NCBI RefSeq assembly: GCF_047675955.1
Contig: NC_132914.1
Location: 128,876,163-128,940,162 of the forward strand
Source of the DNA: Chlorocebus sabaeus
Lineage: Eukaryota > Chordata > Mammalia > Primates > Cercopithecidae
DNA length: 64,000 nt
Reading direction: 5' to 3'
The notes under the pieces were generated by a model. The model was given only the letters and a program-made list of their open reading frames with translations. It made no database searches and was not told the origin of the DNA. The translations under genes and the position numbers were made by a program. This document shows positions 45,757 through 57,432 of this stretch, piece after piece (the first letter of the stretch is position 1; each line of letters starts with the position of its first letter).

Positions 45757-46605
45757 CTCTAGGGCAGGGGTTCCCAAGGGGTCCCCAAGCCCCGGGCCAC
45801 AGACCAGTACCAGGCCTTTTAGGAACCAGGCTGCACAGCGGGAGGTGAGTGGCGGGCAAGCGAAGCTTCGTCTGTATTTACAGCCGCTCCCTGTCAATCA
45901 CATTACCATCTGAGCTCTGCCTCCTGTCGGATCAGCGGCATTAGATTGTCACAGGAGGCCGGGCGCGGTGTCTCATGCCTCTAATCCCAGCACTTAGAGA
46001 GGCTGAGGCAGGCGGATCACCTGAGGTCAGGAATTCAAGACCAGCCTGGCCAACACGGTGAAACCCCGTCTCTACTAAAAATACAAAAATTAGCCAGGCG
46101 TGGTGGCACATGCCTGTAATCCCACCTACTTGGGAGGCTGAGGCAGGAGAATCGCTGGAACCCGGGAGGCGGAGGTTGCAGTGAGCCGAGATCGCACCAT
46201 TGCACTACAGCCTGTGCAACAGCGTGAGACTCTGTCTCAAAAAAATTTTAAAAGAAAAGATGATCACAGGAGCGTGAACCCTACTGTGAACTGCACACAC
46301 AAGGGATCTGGGTTGTGAGCTCCCTCTGGGAATCTAATGCCTGGTGATCCGTCACTGCTCCCATCACACCCAGATAGGACCATCTACCTGCAGGGAAACA
46401 AGCTCAGGGCTCCCACTGACTCTACACTGTGGTGAGTTGTACAATTATTTCATTATATGTGACAATATAATCATAGAAATAAAGTACACAATAAATGTAA
46501 TGCACTTGAATCATCCTGAAACCATCCCTACCCCCATCCGTGGGAGAAAAGCCTTCCACAAAACCAGTTCCTGGTCCCAGAAAGGCTGGGACCACCGGTC
46601 TAGGG
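45757..46605. mobile_element. Nonautonomous hAT-type DNA transposon with TSD, hosting an Alu
   Basis: The element is 45765-46597. It starts CAGGGGTTCCCAAGG and ends with the inverted counterpart (TGGGACCACCG), which fits hAT terminal inverted repeats. The 8-bp flanks CTCTAGGG (45757-45764) and GTCTAGGG (46598-46605) match at 7 of 8 bases. The internal text (GGGCCACAGACCAGTACC, GGAGGTGAGTGGCGGGC, GTGAACTGCACACAC) follows a common mammalian MER-class hAT repeat. It has no transposase. Confidence 0.8.
45958..46258 (+). mobile_element. Alu SINE, sense, inside the hAT element
   Basis: A full-length Alu lies between GATTGTCACAGGAG (45944-45957) and GATGATCACAGGAG (46259-46272), a 14-bp target-site duplication with two differences. 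Confidence 0.93.
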
Positions 46606-48187
46606 GAGAGTGCATTTCCGGCCTCTTCCAGCTCCCAGAGGCCACCCCGCAACACTCCAACCTCCGCTTCTGTATTCGCATCGTTTTCCCCCGATACAGA
46701 CACTCCTGCCTCCCTCTCATTAGCACCCATGCGATTATATTGGACACATACGAAGAATCCAGAATCATCTCCCATCTCAAGACCCTCAGCCACATCTGCA
46801 AGGTCCCTTCTGAGTGAATTCAGAGTGAATGTGTGTATTCTGGTTCACTAACGAGGCTAACAAGGAAAGATGAAATGAGAATTCAAGACAGTAGAAGACA
46901 AAAGACAGTCCATGATCAATTGCCGATGGATTGTACAAATAGAACTGCATTCCTTCTTCTTAGTCCCACAGAGCACATCAGGCTCGAATGTTTCCAATCC
47001 CAAATGTATCATCATGACTCAACTGAGATTAAATAGTTCATGAATGGTGCTGTAGAGTTAAACTGGAATATAATGCCAATTAGTGAGAGAAATGACGACT
47101 GGGGACAATGTGGTGAGGAGTGAAATAGACACAGCTGCATTTTTAAATGGCAAACTTGTGCAGTCAGTGAGTGAGGGAGTGAGAACAGAGCCTCTGGTGC
47201 AACCGGCTGAGTTAAACATCAAGGTCAATCGATTGATCTAGCCAGGGTACTGTTATCAGGAGTAAAAATTGCCAATTATACATCTGAGTCAAGCCTTGGC
47301 CCAAGTGGGAAAGAAATATAAAGCTGTTTTCAAAAAGGCTTCATCATAACTGTTTACAAGCTTTCACTCTGAACACTGGATTTCAAAGAAACTTAGAAAA
47401 AAGGCTAGGTGAAGAAATATGTTAGCTGTGAAATAGCCCAGGAAAATGGGAAAACTGGAGATGGTGCTACTCATTTTGTCATCATGAAAGCAATAATCCC
47501 AAAAAACTTAAATACATAGGTTTTGGGGTTTACTGTGGGGCTTGACATCCATGGAGGAATGGACCCTGCAGGCCACTTTGCTATGCAGCTGTGACATGAT
47601 TCCAAACACATCGTGTGCTACATGAGTGGAACATGCTTTGCTGTGATGAGAAAATGGAGAATAAGCCCCAGCCCCATGAAGATCTTACATCACACCTTGT
47701 CAGACCACGTATGTGACTACTGGACCCCAAAACACATACACATCCATAATTTCAACAGACACATTGACAGCTCAGGCTGTGGCCAGGCTACTCTGTCAGC
47801 CTCTGATCTGTGCTTTGAAGCCTCGTCCACAAGCAACACCACTCACTAGTATTGAGCGACCTGGAGAGTCACCCCAGATCTCTGCTGTGCTAGTCATACC
47901 GTCTCTTCCAAGAACTTCTCATAGAAAGGTACACCTCAAACTTCAGTTAGACTCTACATCCCCAGCAGCCTGCTTCCAGCCTAGAGCAACTGGACTTTAA
48001 TAACCAAACCCTAACAAAATGTACCTCATCTGTTGAGTGTATTCCCTGAGAGATTTGTTCTCATCATCCTCCCTATCTTTGAGCATTGTGAAAAAAGGAG
48101 TCTCTTTGTACAGCAATTAAACCACGCTATTTGTGAAATCACACTTTGTTCATGGCCTTCTTTTAACCACACAAAACACATACACAT
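46606..48187. other. 1.6 kb without recognised features
   Basis: AT-rich, seemingly single-copy sequence. Frames at 46344-46817 and 47613-47849 match nothing I know. The segment may contain unrecognised old ERV or noncoding-RNA material. Confidence 0.35.
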
Positions 48188-48872
48188 GGGTCAGAAGATG
48201 GCTGACTAGAAGCCCCTCATGCTTGGCCCCCCGTGGAGACAGCCAGAACAATGAACACACAACAGCATCGGAATGAAAGTAACTGAGAGAGAGAGAGCGG
48301 TGGAGTGCATCAGAAGAGTCACAGAAACGCTGGTGAGCACAGAAGCTCAGGATGGCCACATCGGGAAGGAAATGCTGGGCCTCCACCACCCCATCCCCCA
48401 ACTGGGACCAGCTGGGACCCACGAGGAGCTTCTCCCTGGGGTGGGGAGGAAAGCAAGAGGACCCCAGCAGCCCCCCACCACCACCATGGACACCCACAGC
48501 CCTCACCACTGGGGTCCCTGTAGTCCTCACAGGCACCAAGCTCAGCAGAGGGAGCTGCCTGGAGTCTAATGGCTGTGATCCCCAGAGAAGGAAGCAACAC
48601 GGTGCCCACCCCCATGGCCCACATGGCTACTGTGCCCCGCCATCTTGGAACTGGAAGCATGGCTGGAGTGTGTCATGGTCTGGAACAATAAGTGTAGCTC
48701 CTGTGGAACCACCCCAGCCCACTGACCCAACATCCCCAAGCACAACTGGAGCAGCTGTTACAGCCTTCCCGTGGCGCCAGGCAGATGTGAAGCCACCTTG
48801 CCTACCCCTCCCTCTACCCCTCTGGGCCGAGCTGAGAAGTGCCCTGCATCCCAGGAAACAGGGCCTGGGCTG

Positions 48873-48982
48873 CCCAGAGCAGCCACGCTCCCCAGGCCTG
48901 AGGTGAAACAGCACACTGCTTCCTGAGCCCAGAGCAGCCACGCTCCCCAGGCCTGAGGTGAAACAGCACACTGCTTCCTGAG
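48873..48982. repeat. Exact 55-bp tandem duplication in the L1 5' UTR
   Basis: Copies at 48873-48927 and 48928-48982 are identical by eye, beginning CCCAGAGCAGCCACGCTCCC and ending CTGCTTCCTGAG. Confidence 0.95.
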
Positions 48983-50520
48983 GAGTCAGTGCCCTGGCCA
49001 AGCTGAACAGCCTCACATCCCAGAGCAGAGCTGAGATGGTGCCCCACATTCCAGGGAAACAGCAGTGGCTGAGTGGAGACACCCACCCTACAGACCAAAC
49101 AACTTTAGTACCCACTTCCCTGGAGCTGGACTAGTACTCTAGAGTCTCAGCAGCTGAGACAGCCCTCTACCTGGGAAGTGGAGGCATTGCTGTGCTATTC
49201 CCTACCCCTCAAGGGCCCAAATGACAACCTTATACCACCATTCTGGGGTCCTTGCCACCTCTGCACCTGGCCTCCCAGAGTCTGGGGTACTGCCAAGCCT
49301 CACCATCCCACAGTCTAGAGTCCCTACCCCCTGGTGCCTCGTCCCTTGGGACCCAAGTTGCCACTGAGCCCTACTGGCTGAGGTTATCGAATTGTAGTCA
49401 TGCCCTGATCCTGAGGCCCAAATCCCCAGGACAACCCTTCTTCCCCAGAGTTGGGCCAGTGCTGTGCCCTGTCCCCCAGGGGTAGAATCACAGCTACAAC
49501 CCAGGCCCGAGGCCGGAGCTGCTAGGGAGTGTCTCAGAGTCACAGATCTATTGGCAACCAACATCCAACCCTGCCACAAAGAATGAACCTAGACACCAAA
49601 ACCCAGGTGCCATAATAGGCTTGTGCGACCCTGAGCCTAGGACCCTGGATTCATAGCTGCTGCAAGCATCTACACCTGGAACCCAGCACCACTGGAGCTG
49701 CTTACAGGCCATGTCAGACTGACATCAAGAGAGACGCCCTGACCTGAGTCCCCTATTGTGGGGAAAACAGGAATAGGAGGACTCCAAAAGCCTTTGATAC
49801 CAAGGACATTAACAGCCTATGCTGGCACCACTGCTACCACAAACTTCTACAGCCTAGACAACTGAGGCACCTACAGTTACTGCTGACATTCAACACAGCT
49901 GAAGAAGCTGAGTGGGGACTATATCACTGCACTTATCTGGAAACAGAGTCACCACATCCTTTTTAACCAGCACGTTAAAACCAATCCAACTACATGTGAA
50001 AGTCTTTCTCTATGCAAGGCACTCTCAAAATTTGGAGGAGGTGGTTTTTCCACCAGATGCACAGACATCAATGCAGGGGCATGAGAAACATGAAAAAGCA
50101 AGGAAGTATGACACAACCAAAGGGATCTAATAACTCTCTAGCAGCAGACCGAAATGAAAAGAAAATCAACAAATTGCTAGAAAAGGAATTCAAAATAATG
50201 ATCTGAAGGAAACTCAACAATATACAAGAAAATACAGATAGACAATCCACCAAAATCAGGAAAACAATTCAGGATATGAACAAGAAATTCCAGAAAGTGA
50301 TAGAAATCATAGAAAAAAAACCCAACTGAACAGAAATCCAGCAGCTGATGAATTCAATGAATACAATAAAAACACAATAGAAAGCTTCAACAGCAGACCT
50401 GATCAAGCAGAAGAAAGAATTTCTGACTATGAAGATAGGTCATTTGAAATTATCTAGCAGAGGAAAAAAAAAGAAGAATGAAAAATATTTAAAAACCTGT
50501 AAGACATGGGACACTATTAC

Positions 50521-50653
50521 ACGGTGCCTCACGCCTGTAATCCTATCACTTTGGGAGGACAAGGCAGGTGGATCACATGAGCCCAGAAGTTCAAGACCAG
50601 CCTGGGCAACATGGTGAATCCTCATCTCTACCAAAATAATAATAATAATAATA

Positions 50654-50689
<36 letters not shown>

Positions 50690-50865
50690 TTAGCGGGGCA
50701 CTGTGGCATGTGCCTGCAATCCCAGCTACTCAAGAAGCTGAGGTCAGAGGATCACCTGAGCCTGGGAGGTCAAGGCTGCAGTGAGCTGAGATCACCTCCA
50801 GCCTGGGTGACAGAGTGAAACCCTGTCTCAAAAGAATAAATAAAATAAAATGAATAAATAAAAAT
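50521..50865 (+). mobile_element. Alu SINE, sense, with microsatellites in the middle linker
   Basis: The 5' start is slightly truncated. Between the arms, in place of the usual A-rich linker, there are about 7 AAT and 16 AC repeats (50635-50686). The tail is an AAATAAAA-type repeat. Confidence 0.9.
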
Positions 50866-51249
50866 AAAAACATCAAGAGAAAAGCATCAAGTCACATATA
50901 AGGGAATCCCCACTAAACTAACAGCAGATTTCTCTGCAGAAGTCTTACAGGCCAGATCCAGAGAACAGGATGATATATTTAAAGTGCCGAAAGAAAAAAA
51001 ACTTGTCAACTAACAATACTATATCCAGCAAAGCTATCCTTCAGGAATGAGAGAGAAATAAAGTCTTTTGCAGACAAGCAAAAACTGAGGAAATGCATTA
51101 CCAATAGAACAGCTTTATAAGAAATGATTGAGGGAATCCTACATCTGGAAGTGAAAAGATAATCGTCACTATTGTGAAAACATGCAAAAGTATAAAACTC
51201 GCTGGTAGACCAGATACACAAAGGAGAAACACAAAAGAAGAAAAACTTG

Positions 51250-51545
51250 GTTGGGCAGGGTGGTTCACACCTGTAGTCTCAGCACTTTGGGAGGCCGAGG
51301 AAGGCAAATTGCTTGAGCCCATTAGTTTGAGAGCATCCTGGGCAACATGGTGAAATCTCATCTCTACAAAAAATACAAAATTAGCCGGGTGTGGTGGTGC
51401 ATGCCTGTGGTCCCAGCTACCCAGGAGGCTGACACAGGAGATTAACTTGAGCCTGAGAAGTTGAGGCTGCAGTGAGCCATGGGCATGACACTATACTCAT
51501 CCTGGGCAACAGAGTGAGACCCTGTCTCAAAAAAAAAGAAAGAAT
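51250..51545 (+). mobile_element. Alu SINE, sense, with TSD
   Basis: AAAAACTTG flanks it at 51241-51249 and 51546-51554. Old, diverged copy inside the L1. Confidence 0.93.
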
Positions 51546-52337
51546 AAAAACTTGCTACTATAGAAATACACCACACCAAAATAATAAACAATAAGCAAGG
51601 AAGAAAGGCACAAAGGATATATAAAACAACCAGAAAACAGTCAAAAAATAATAGAAATAAGTCCTCGCATATTAATAATAACCTTGAATTAAAACAGGTT
51701 AAATTCTCCCACTAAAAGTGGCTGAAAGGATTTTTTTTAAATGACAAAACTATACGCTACCAACGAGAAATTTACTACACCCATAAAGACACATATAGAC
51801 TGAAAGTGAAGGGACAGAAGAAGATATTCCATGCAAACGAAAATCAAAAGCAAGCAGGATTAGCTGTATTTATATCAGATAAAACAGACTCTAAAGCAAA
51901 AACTGTAAAAAGAGAAAAGGTCATTATGTTATAATAAAAGGATCAATTCAGCAAAATGATATAATAAATATATATGTACGCAACACTAAAGCATCCAGAT
52001 ACATAAATATCAAGTATTATCAGATCTAAAGGGAGAGATAGACTCCAATACAGTAACAGTTGGGGACTTCAACACCCCACTCATAGCACTGGACAAGTCA
52101 TTTAGACAGAAAATAACAAAGAAATATTAGATTTAAACCGTGCTTTATGCCAAATGGACCTAACAGACGTTTATAGAATCTTTCATCTAACAGCTGAAGA
52201 TTACATTTTCTTTTCATCAGTGCATGGAACATTCTCCAGGATAAAATTCTCCATCCACAAGTGAATGGATAAAGAACATGTGGTGTATATATACACAATG
52301 GAATTCCATTTAGCCACAAAAAAGGAATAAAGTTCTG

Positions 52338-52657
52338 GGCTGGGTGTGGTGGCTCACACCTGTAATCCCAGCACTTTGGGAGGCCGAGGCAGGTGGATCA
52401 CCTGAGGTCAGGAGTTCAAGACCAGCCTGACCAACCTGGAGAAACCCTATCTCTACTAAAAATACAAAATTAGCCAGGCGTGGTGGCTTATGCCTATAAT
52501 CTCAGCTCCTCGGGAGGCTGAGGCAGGAGAATCGCTTGAACCTGGGAAGCGGAGTTGCCAGGAGGCAGAGGTTGCGGTGAGCCGATATCGCATCACTGCA
52601 CTCCACCCTGGGCAACAAGAGTGAAACTCTATCTAAAAAAAAAAAGAAGAAAGAAAG
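52338..52657 (+). mobile_element. Alu SINE, sense, with TSD and a small internal duplication
   Basis: AAAGTTCTG flanks it at 52329-52337 and 52658-52666. In the right arm the GGAAGCGGAGTTGC and GGAGGCAGAGGTTGC words form an extra tandem copy of about 19 bases. Confidence 0.93.
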
Positions 52658-52871
52658 AAAGTTCTGTCATACCAGCAACATGGACGACCTTGGAGGTTAT
52701 TAAGAGAAATAAGTCAGGCACAGAAAGATAAATATTGTATGTTCTCACTCATATGTGGAGGCTAAAAAAGTTGATCTTATAAAAGTAGAGAGTAAAATAG
52801 TGGTTACTAGTGGCTGGGAAGTGTCAGGAGAAGGGGGCATAGCCAAAGGTTGATTAACAAATACAAAAGTA

Positions 52872-53178
52872 GTCAGTCAGGCGCGGTGGCTCACACCTGT
52901 AATCCCAGCACTTTGGGAGGCTAAGGCAGGCAGATCACGAGGTCAAGAGAACAAGACCATCCTGGCCAACGTGGTGAAACCCCACCTCTACTAAAAATAC
53001 AATAATTAGCCGGGCATGGTGGTGCGCGCCTGTAGCCCCAGCTACTCGGGAGGTTGAGGCGGGACAATCGCTTGAAGCCGGGAGGCAGAGGTTGCAGTGA
53101 GCCGAGATGGTGCCACTGCACTCCAGCCTGGGCGACAGAGCGAGACTCTGTCTCAAATAAACAAACAAACACACACAC
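52872..53178 (+). mobile_element. Alu SINE, sense, with TSD
   Basis: ACAAAAGTA flanks it at 52863-52871 and 53179-53187. The tail is an AAAC/AC repeat. Confidence 0.93.
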
Positions 53179-53507
53179 ACAAAAGTACATCTCGTTAGGA
53201 GGGATGAGTCTAGTGTTCCATAGCATTGCAGGGTGACTGTAATTCACAATTTATAGTATATTTCAAATAGCTAAACGAGCACATTTTGAATGTTCTCAGC
53301 ACAAAGAAATGATAAATGTTTGAGGCAACAGATAAGCTAATTATCCTGATTTGATCATTACACACTGTATACATGCAATGGAAATATCACACTGTACTCA
53401 TAAATACGTACAATTATTATATGGCAACTTAAAATAATTTTACAAAACACACACTTGCATGTTGATTCTTAGGTTTTTACAGTTCTTTAATCTTATTTAT
53501 TTACCTG

Positions 53508-53622
53508 TTTTTGTTTTTTTTTTTTGAGACAAGGTCTTCACAGGGTCTTGCTTTGTCGCCCAGAATAGAGTGCATAATCACAGCTCACTGCAGCCTCGAC
53601 CTTCCAGGCTCAAACAATCCTA
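53508..53622 (-). mobile_element. Partial Alu (left-monomer type), antisense
   Basis: T-run, GAGACAAGGTCTT, CAGCTCACTGCAGCCTCGACC and CAGGCTCAAACAATCC. Truncated after one partial arm. Confidence 0.8.
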
Positions 53623-53679
53623 AATTTTACCTTTTGACATACACAGACTAATTTTATTAGATTTTAATGTAAAGTCTCC

Positions 53680-53975
53680 ACCCTGAAGTGAACGTGGGAC
53701 CATGTAACATAAATGTTCACTTGCCACACATCCTCACAAGCCCCTTTCACGAATATTCATACCTCCTCCTATAACCTGCTAAATATGTATGTTTAGCCAA
53801 CCTGTTTATCATAAAACTCCTGTCCCACCCCTCTTCCTTCAAAGTGCCTCCTTTCTGTCTCAGCCAGAGGGTCTGCTTCCCAGGCTGTGGGTTGCAACCC
53901 TTCTCAAAAATAAAGTTCTCCTTTCCAAATTTAAGATCCTGTGATCTCTTTACTTTGACATATGAGATTTCCCTA
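53680..53975 (+). mobile_element. Possible ERV-type LTR, sense
   Basis: The segment ends with a CCCACCCCTCTTCC block, TCTGCTTCCCAGGCTG, an AAAATAAAGTTCTCC polyadenylation signal near 53909 and a TTTACTTTGACA end. That order is typical of class I LTRs. The start is uncertain, and no primer binding site follows that I can recognise. Confidence 0.45.
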
Positions 53976-55576
53976 GCCGTTTTTTAGTCCATCCCTGAAA
54001 GACCGAACGGTTAGATCTTTGATATCTTTTTCAAGTACCTCCCATTTGGCCTCAGCCATCCATTTACAAGTATCACCAGTCCCAGTATCCTATGAATAAA
54101 TTGGGAAAGATCAAGGAATCATGGATCATGTACTCCATGAGAATTTTTTACCTCTGAGAAAATTTCTGGGGGCTTTCCTTTGAAACCTTTCACTATTGCT
54201 CTGAACTCAAGATTTTTGAACAAGGCGTAACAGTAATTAAAGAAGCAGACTTATTGATCTGAGGGCCTAACTATATAAGGCATTTGTTTAGCTTTCTTTT
54301 TGTCTTTGGGGTAGGAAGGTAACTGAGATAAGAAGTTAGGAGATTCTGAGTAGGCAGAGAAGGATAGAAAGACAGAATGTACAGTGAGTTCAATCCACCA
54401 AAATACAAGTTTTTTCTCATAAATTAGCTGCTTAAGTTTTTCATTTGCTTTTTGTAAGAAGTCACTTAGAAAGGCAATTTTTGGTTCATTTAACCTTTTA
54501 GAAGTCTCTGCATGTCAATCAAAATACATCCTGTTGTTTCTGAGCTGCTTTTTATCCTTTTTTTCTTAATATTTTATTTTATTCCTTTCAGACCTAGTCC
54601 TGCAAAGATCCTTTCTTTTCTAATGCCTTGCAAGTGAACAATTTTATCTAGGTTAAAACTTCCTCACTTTGACCACTGCTAACTCTTAGATAACCTTTGG
54701 TAGGTTCACCCATTTCTCTGCAAAAGTGCAGACTCTGGGTTGATAGTTTCTTACATATGAAACTGGCTGGAGTTCCAGGTGGAGGAGTTTCAGACTCCTT
54801 GGATCCAAATGAAGGCATCATTCCGTGTATTCTCATACCCTTTCCAACCATAAGCCTCCTAGTGGACTCAGTCCTGTTCCCATAGGCCTTGTACTGGATC
54901 CAGTCCCAGTTTCTGTCGTAACTTCTGGACCCAGCTCAGATAAAAAATGCTCAAATAAACTTTAAGAATTTGACACGAGTTGTAGAGTTTGTATCCAAGC
55001 AGGGCCTACAAGTTGCAGCCTCCAAATGTGCAGTGAGAAGCTGTGAGCACTAACGGCTCAGTGTGTGAAGCAGACCCACTGGGCACTGGTTACCAGCCTG
55101 TTCTGAATCATCATAAGCAACAATTTACACGCAGTGCATTTCGTACCTATAGACAAGTGGTAGGGACGAAGGTTAGGACTCACTGTGAGTCAATCCCCCC
55201 AAAGCTCAGAAAGTTACCCAGGTGGATGAAGTCTCCACTGCACATTCCTCACTCACACCACAGATAAGAGATCGCAAAGAGTGGCCCACCCAGATTACAC
55301 ACCGTGTGTTCACATGAATCACTGGGCTAAAGTGCTGAAGGACCTTCTATTTCCAGGGGAGAACTGGAACAGAGCCTGGGCTACTTCGGCCAGTCCCTCC
55401 CTATCTCAGGATGTTGCATCCCAGCATGTTATGCAGTTACTCTTGAAAACTACGAAGGAAAAGGAGGGAGAACTGGGTAGGCCCAAGGCTATCCAGAAAA
55501 CTGTCCTGCGCAATGAAGCACCTACATCCGTTTAGTCACTGTTCCCAGAGGTCATGATTGAGGGGATGGGGGGGCC
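53976..55576 (-). mobile_element. Possible decayed ERV internal region, minus strand
   Basis: This 1.6-kb block lies directly downstream, in minus orientation, of the tRNA-Leu-like primer site at 55577-55599, where a retroviral leader and gag would sit. No open frame is intact, and I recognise no gag motif. It could equally be unrelated single-copy DNA. Confidence 0.3.
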
Positions 55577-55599
55577 TTCAGACCCCATTTCTGACACCA
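55577..55599 (-). other. tRNA-Leu-like retroviral primer binding site
   Basis: The minus strand reads TGGTGTCAGAAATGGGG, close to the complement of the 3' end of mammalian tRNA-Leu. It lies four bases inside the LTR boundary at 55604, the normal arrangement for a retroviral leader. Confidence 0.65.
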
Positions 55600-55603
55600 G
55601 AAC

Positions 55604-55897
55604 TGTTAAAAGAAAAACTTTACAGAAAACCAATTCAAGTTTATTTGAGCAAAAAAACAATTCACGAACCAGGCAGCATGCAGAAACAGAAGAGGTTCAG
55701 AGTTCCACTCAGCAGCATGAGCAGCAAGCTTTTATAGACCCAACATGGAAGCAGAGAAATTACTTGATTGGGTTTTGGTTTGCTTGCATAGGAGCTGGTG
55801 CTACAGAGTTGATCTCAAGCTAATGGCCTCCTTATTTGCTTTAGCACCCCACACCTAAACCCAAGGGAAAGCTTGAAGGGAGCCCAGCACCCCAACA
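55604..55897 (-). mobile_element. ERV LTR, minus strand, about 294 bp
   Basis: Read on the minus strand it begins TGTTGGGG and ends TTAACA, giving the TG...CA ends with short inverted repeat TGTT/AACA. An inverted TTTATT lies at its 3' side. The adjoining tRNA-Leu-like primer site supports the boundary. Family not named. Confidence 0.65.
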
Positions 55898-56039
55898 AAC
55901 TAGTATATGCCTGGGGGCAACCAACAGTGTTTTTACCAAGTAACCATGACACGTACATCTTCCTCAGCAGTGGCAGAGCAGTCTTGTAGAGTCAGATAGA
56001 AGATGATGGCCTGGCCATGCATGCTTAGCTGCTGGCAAA

Positions 56040-56165
56040 GCTCATTCTACAGGTATTAAATGGTATTTGGCTCACAGTGTGCCAAGCACCGTTCTAGGCA
56101 CTGAGGATGCTAAGGTGACCCCCAACAATGTCCCTGATCTCTTAAAGCTAATTCTAGTGGGATGC
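56040..56165 (+). mobile_element. Ancient MIR/L2-class repeat
   Basis: GTGTGCCAAGCACCGTTCTAGGCACTGAGGATG-type order (here in two pieces around 56078 and 56098) followed by CTAATTCTAGTGGG matches an old mammalian repeat block. Confidence 0.5.
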
Positions 56166-56414
56166 TGAACACAGGATGTAACCTAAGGTGGTGATGAGTG
56201 GTACACAGACAAATCGGAAGGCAAAAGTCAGCCACCAGGGAGGGGAAACTCCAGACAACGTAGACACATAAGCCCAGGTGGAGAGATGGATGACTGAGTT
56301 AAACTTGGGTGAGGAGCCTGACAAATGAAAACACAGAAGCATGACCCAGTCAGGGGAAACCACAACAAAAGACTTTTGGTGGGAACTGCCTGTTTCTTAA
56401 TTTCCAAAAGTCAG

Positions 56415-56585
56415 TTAAGGTTCATACACATTATCTCATTTCAACATCACTGGTAGAAAGATGCCATTTTTATGGAAAGAGGATCTGAGGCCCAGAAAGG
56501 AGATTATCTGTCATCGTTTTCCAGTCAAGGGCAAACATGGGGATATCCCATCCTAAGGTTTTGCACTCCAGCCCCTCCGACCTGA
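56415..56585 (+). mobile_element. MIR SINE
   Basis: CATTATCTCATTTCAACATC, GATCTGAGGCCCAGAAAGG and a diverged 3' side follow MIR. It lies just outside the SFSWAP CpG island. Confidence 0.65.
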
Positions 56586-57307
56586 AATTACTGAGCTAAA
56601 AGGGACCGAAAGATCCTAATGAAACCACCGATGGAAAAACTGCGGCCCAGGAGGAAACACACCAAGCAAAATCGCACCGCATCGGGGTGGCCAGTCTCCA
56701 GACCAGCCATACCACCTCCCCGCGACAAGGGTCTCAGGTCTCCGAAATCTCGCCACCTGCGTGTGATTTGCGGCGCAGAGGCCTCTGCTGCCTCGGAAAC
56801 CTTCAAAGGTGGGCGGGTGGGGGCCAAGTCCCCCTAGGGATGAAGAAGGAAACGAGGCCAAGGAAAAGGACATCGCCGCCCTGGGCAGAGCACGCATGGC
56901 CCCAGCGACCCGGACATGGTGAGGGGCGCGGCGGCCCGGGGTGGACCCGAGGCCTCCACACCCGCGGCAGTGCCACCCACAAGGCCTCGCCCAAGGCCTA
57001 GAGCGCGCAAAGCCCCTCCCTCCGACTCCGTCGCCGCCAGACTGGCCGCAGCGGAAGCCGGCGCGCCGTCCCGCGCCGCGCTTTCGTCACTCTCCTGACG
57101 GCTGCCCTATAAAACGAACACTAAAATTGTACTTTGCAGTGAATACAGCAGCACCTATTGTGGCGGCGCATCTGAATGCGAAAATTAACGCCAAAATATT
57201 TCCTAGCGGCTAAAAGACCTTTGAGCCATGACGAATCTGCCTATCCGCTCGCCGGAAATGCGGGCCCTCCTGCCGGAAGCTGCCCCTCCACCATTTTGTG
57301 GCCCGCT

Positions 57308-57355
57308 ATGGCGGCGGTGTTGAGGTTGGGTCCGGGATGCGGGGCATTTGACTGA
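57308..57355 (+). other. Short upstream open reading frame
   Basis: ATG at 57308-57310 opens a 15-codon frame ending at TGA 57353-57355, about 77 bases before the SFSWAP start codon. A second, 4-codon frame starts at 57337. The first ATG (GCTATGG) has G at +4 and a pyrimidine-rich -3 side, a moderate context. It matters only if transcription starts upstream of 57308. Confidence 0.45.
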
Positions 57356-57432
57356 AGGGGTAGGCCAAGTGGAGGTATCAGGGACGTCGCGCGGCACAGA
57401 AGAGGACCAGCCTGGACGCCGGGGACGCTGTC

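Larger units (their letters stand above)
48188..53450 (+). mobile_element. Nearly end-to-end L1 (L1PB/L1MA type), internally deleted, hosting four Alus
   Basis: The left end (AAGATGGCTGACTAGAAG) looks like a true L1 5' end. A GC-rich 5' UTR-like part follows to about 49950. Positions 50000-50460 resemble ORF1 (coiled-coil/RNA-binding protein) with broken frames, and 50880-52250 resemble the inter-ORF and early ORF2 region with TTTCTCTGCAGAAGTCTTAC and TTGGGGACTTCAACACCCC words. Near 52252 the text jumps to the ORF2/3' UTR end (GGATAAAGAACATGTGG), so most of ORF2 including the reverse transcriptase is gone. The 3' end lies near 53450. It cannot make functional protein. Confidence 0.75.

Noticed and set aside
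53620..55600. A complete provirus between the LTR-like block at 53680-53975 and the LTR at 55604-55897
   Set aside because: The left block has its polyadenylation signal on the plus strand, while the right LTR and primer site are on the minus strand. The two do not look alike, so they are not a matching pair.
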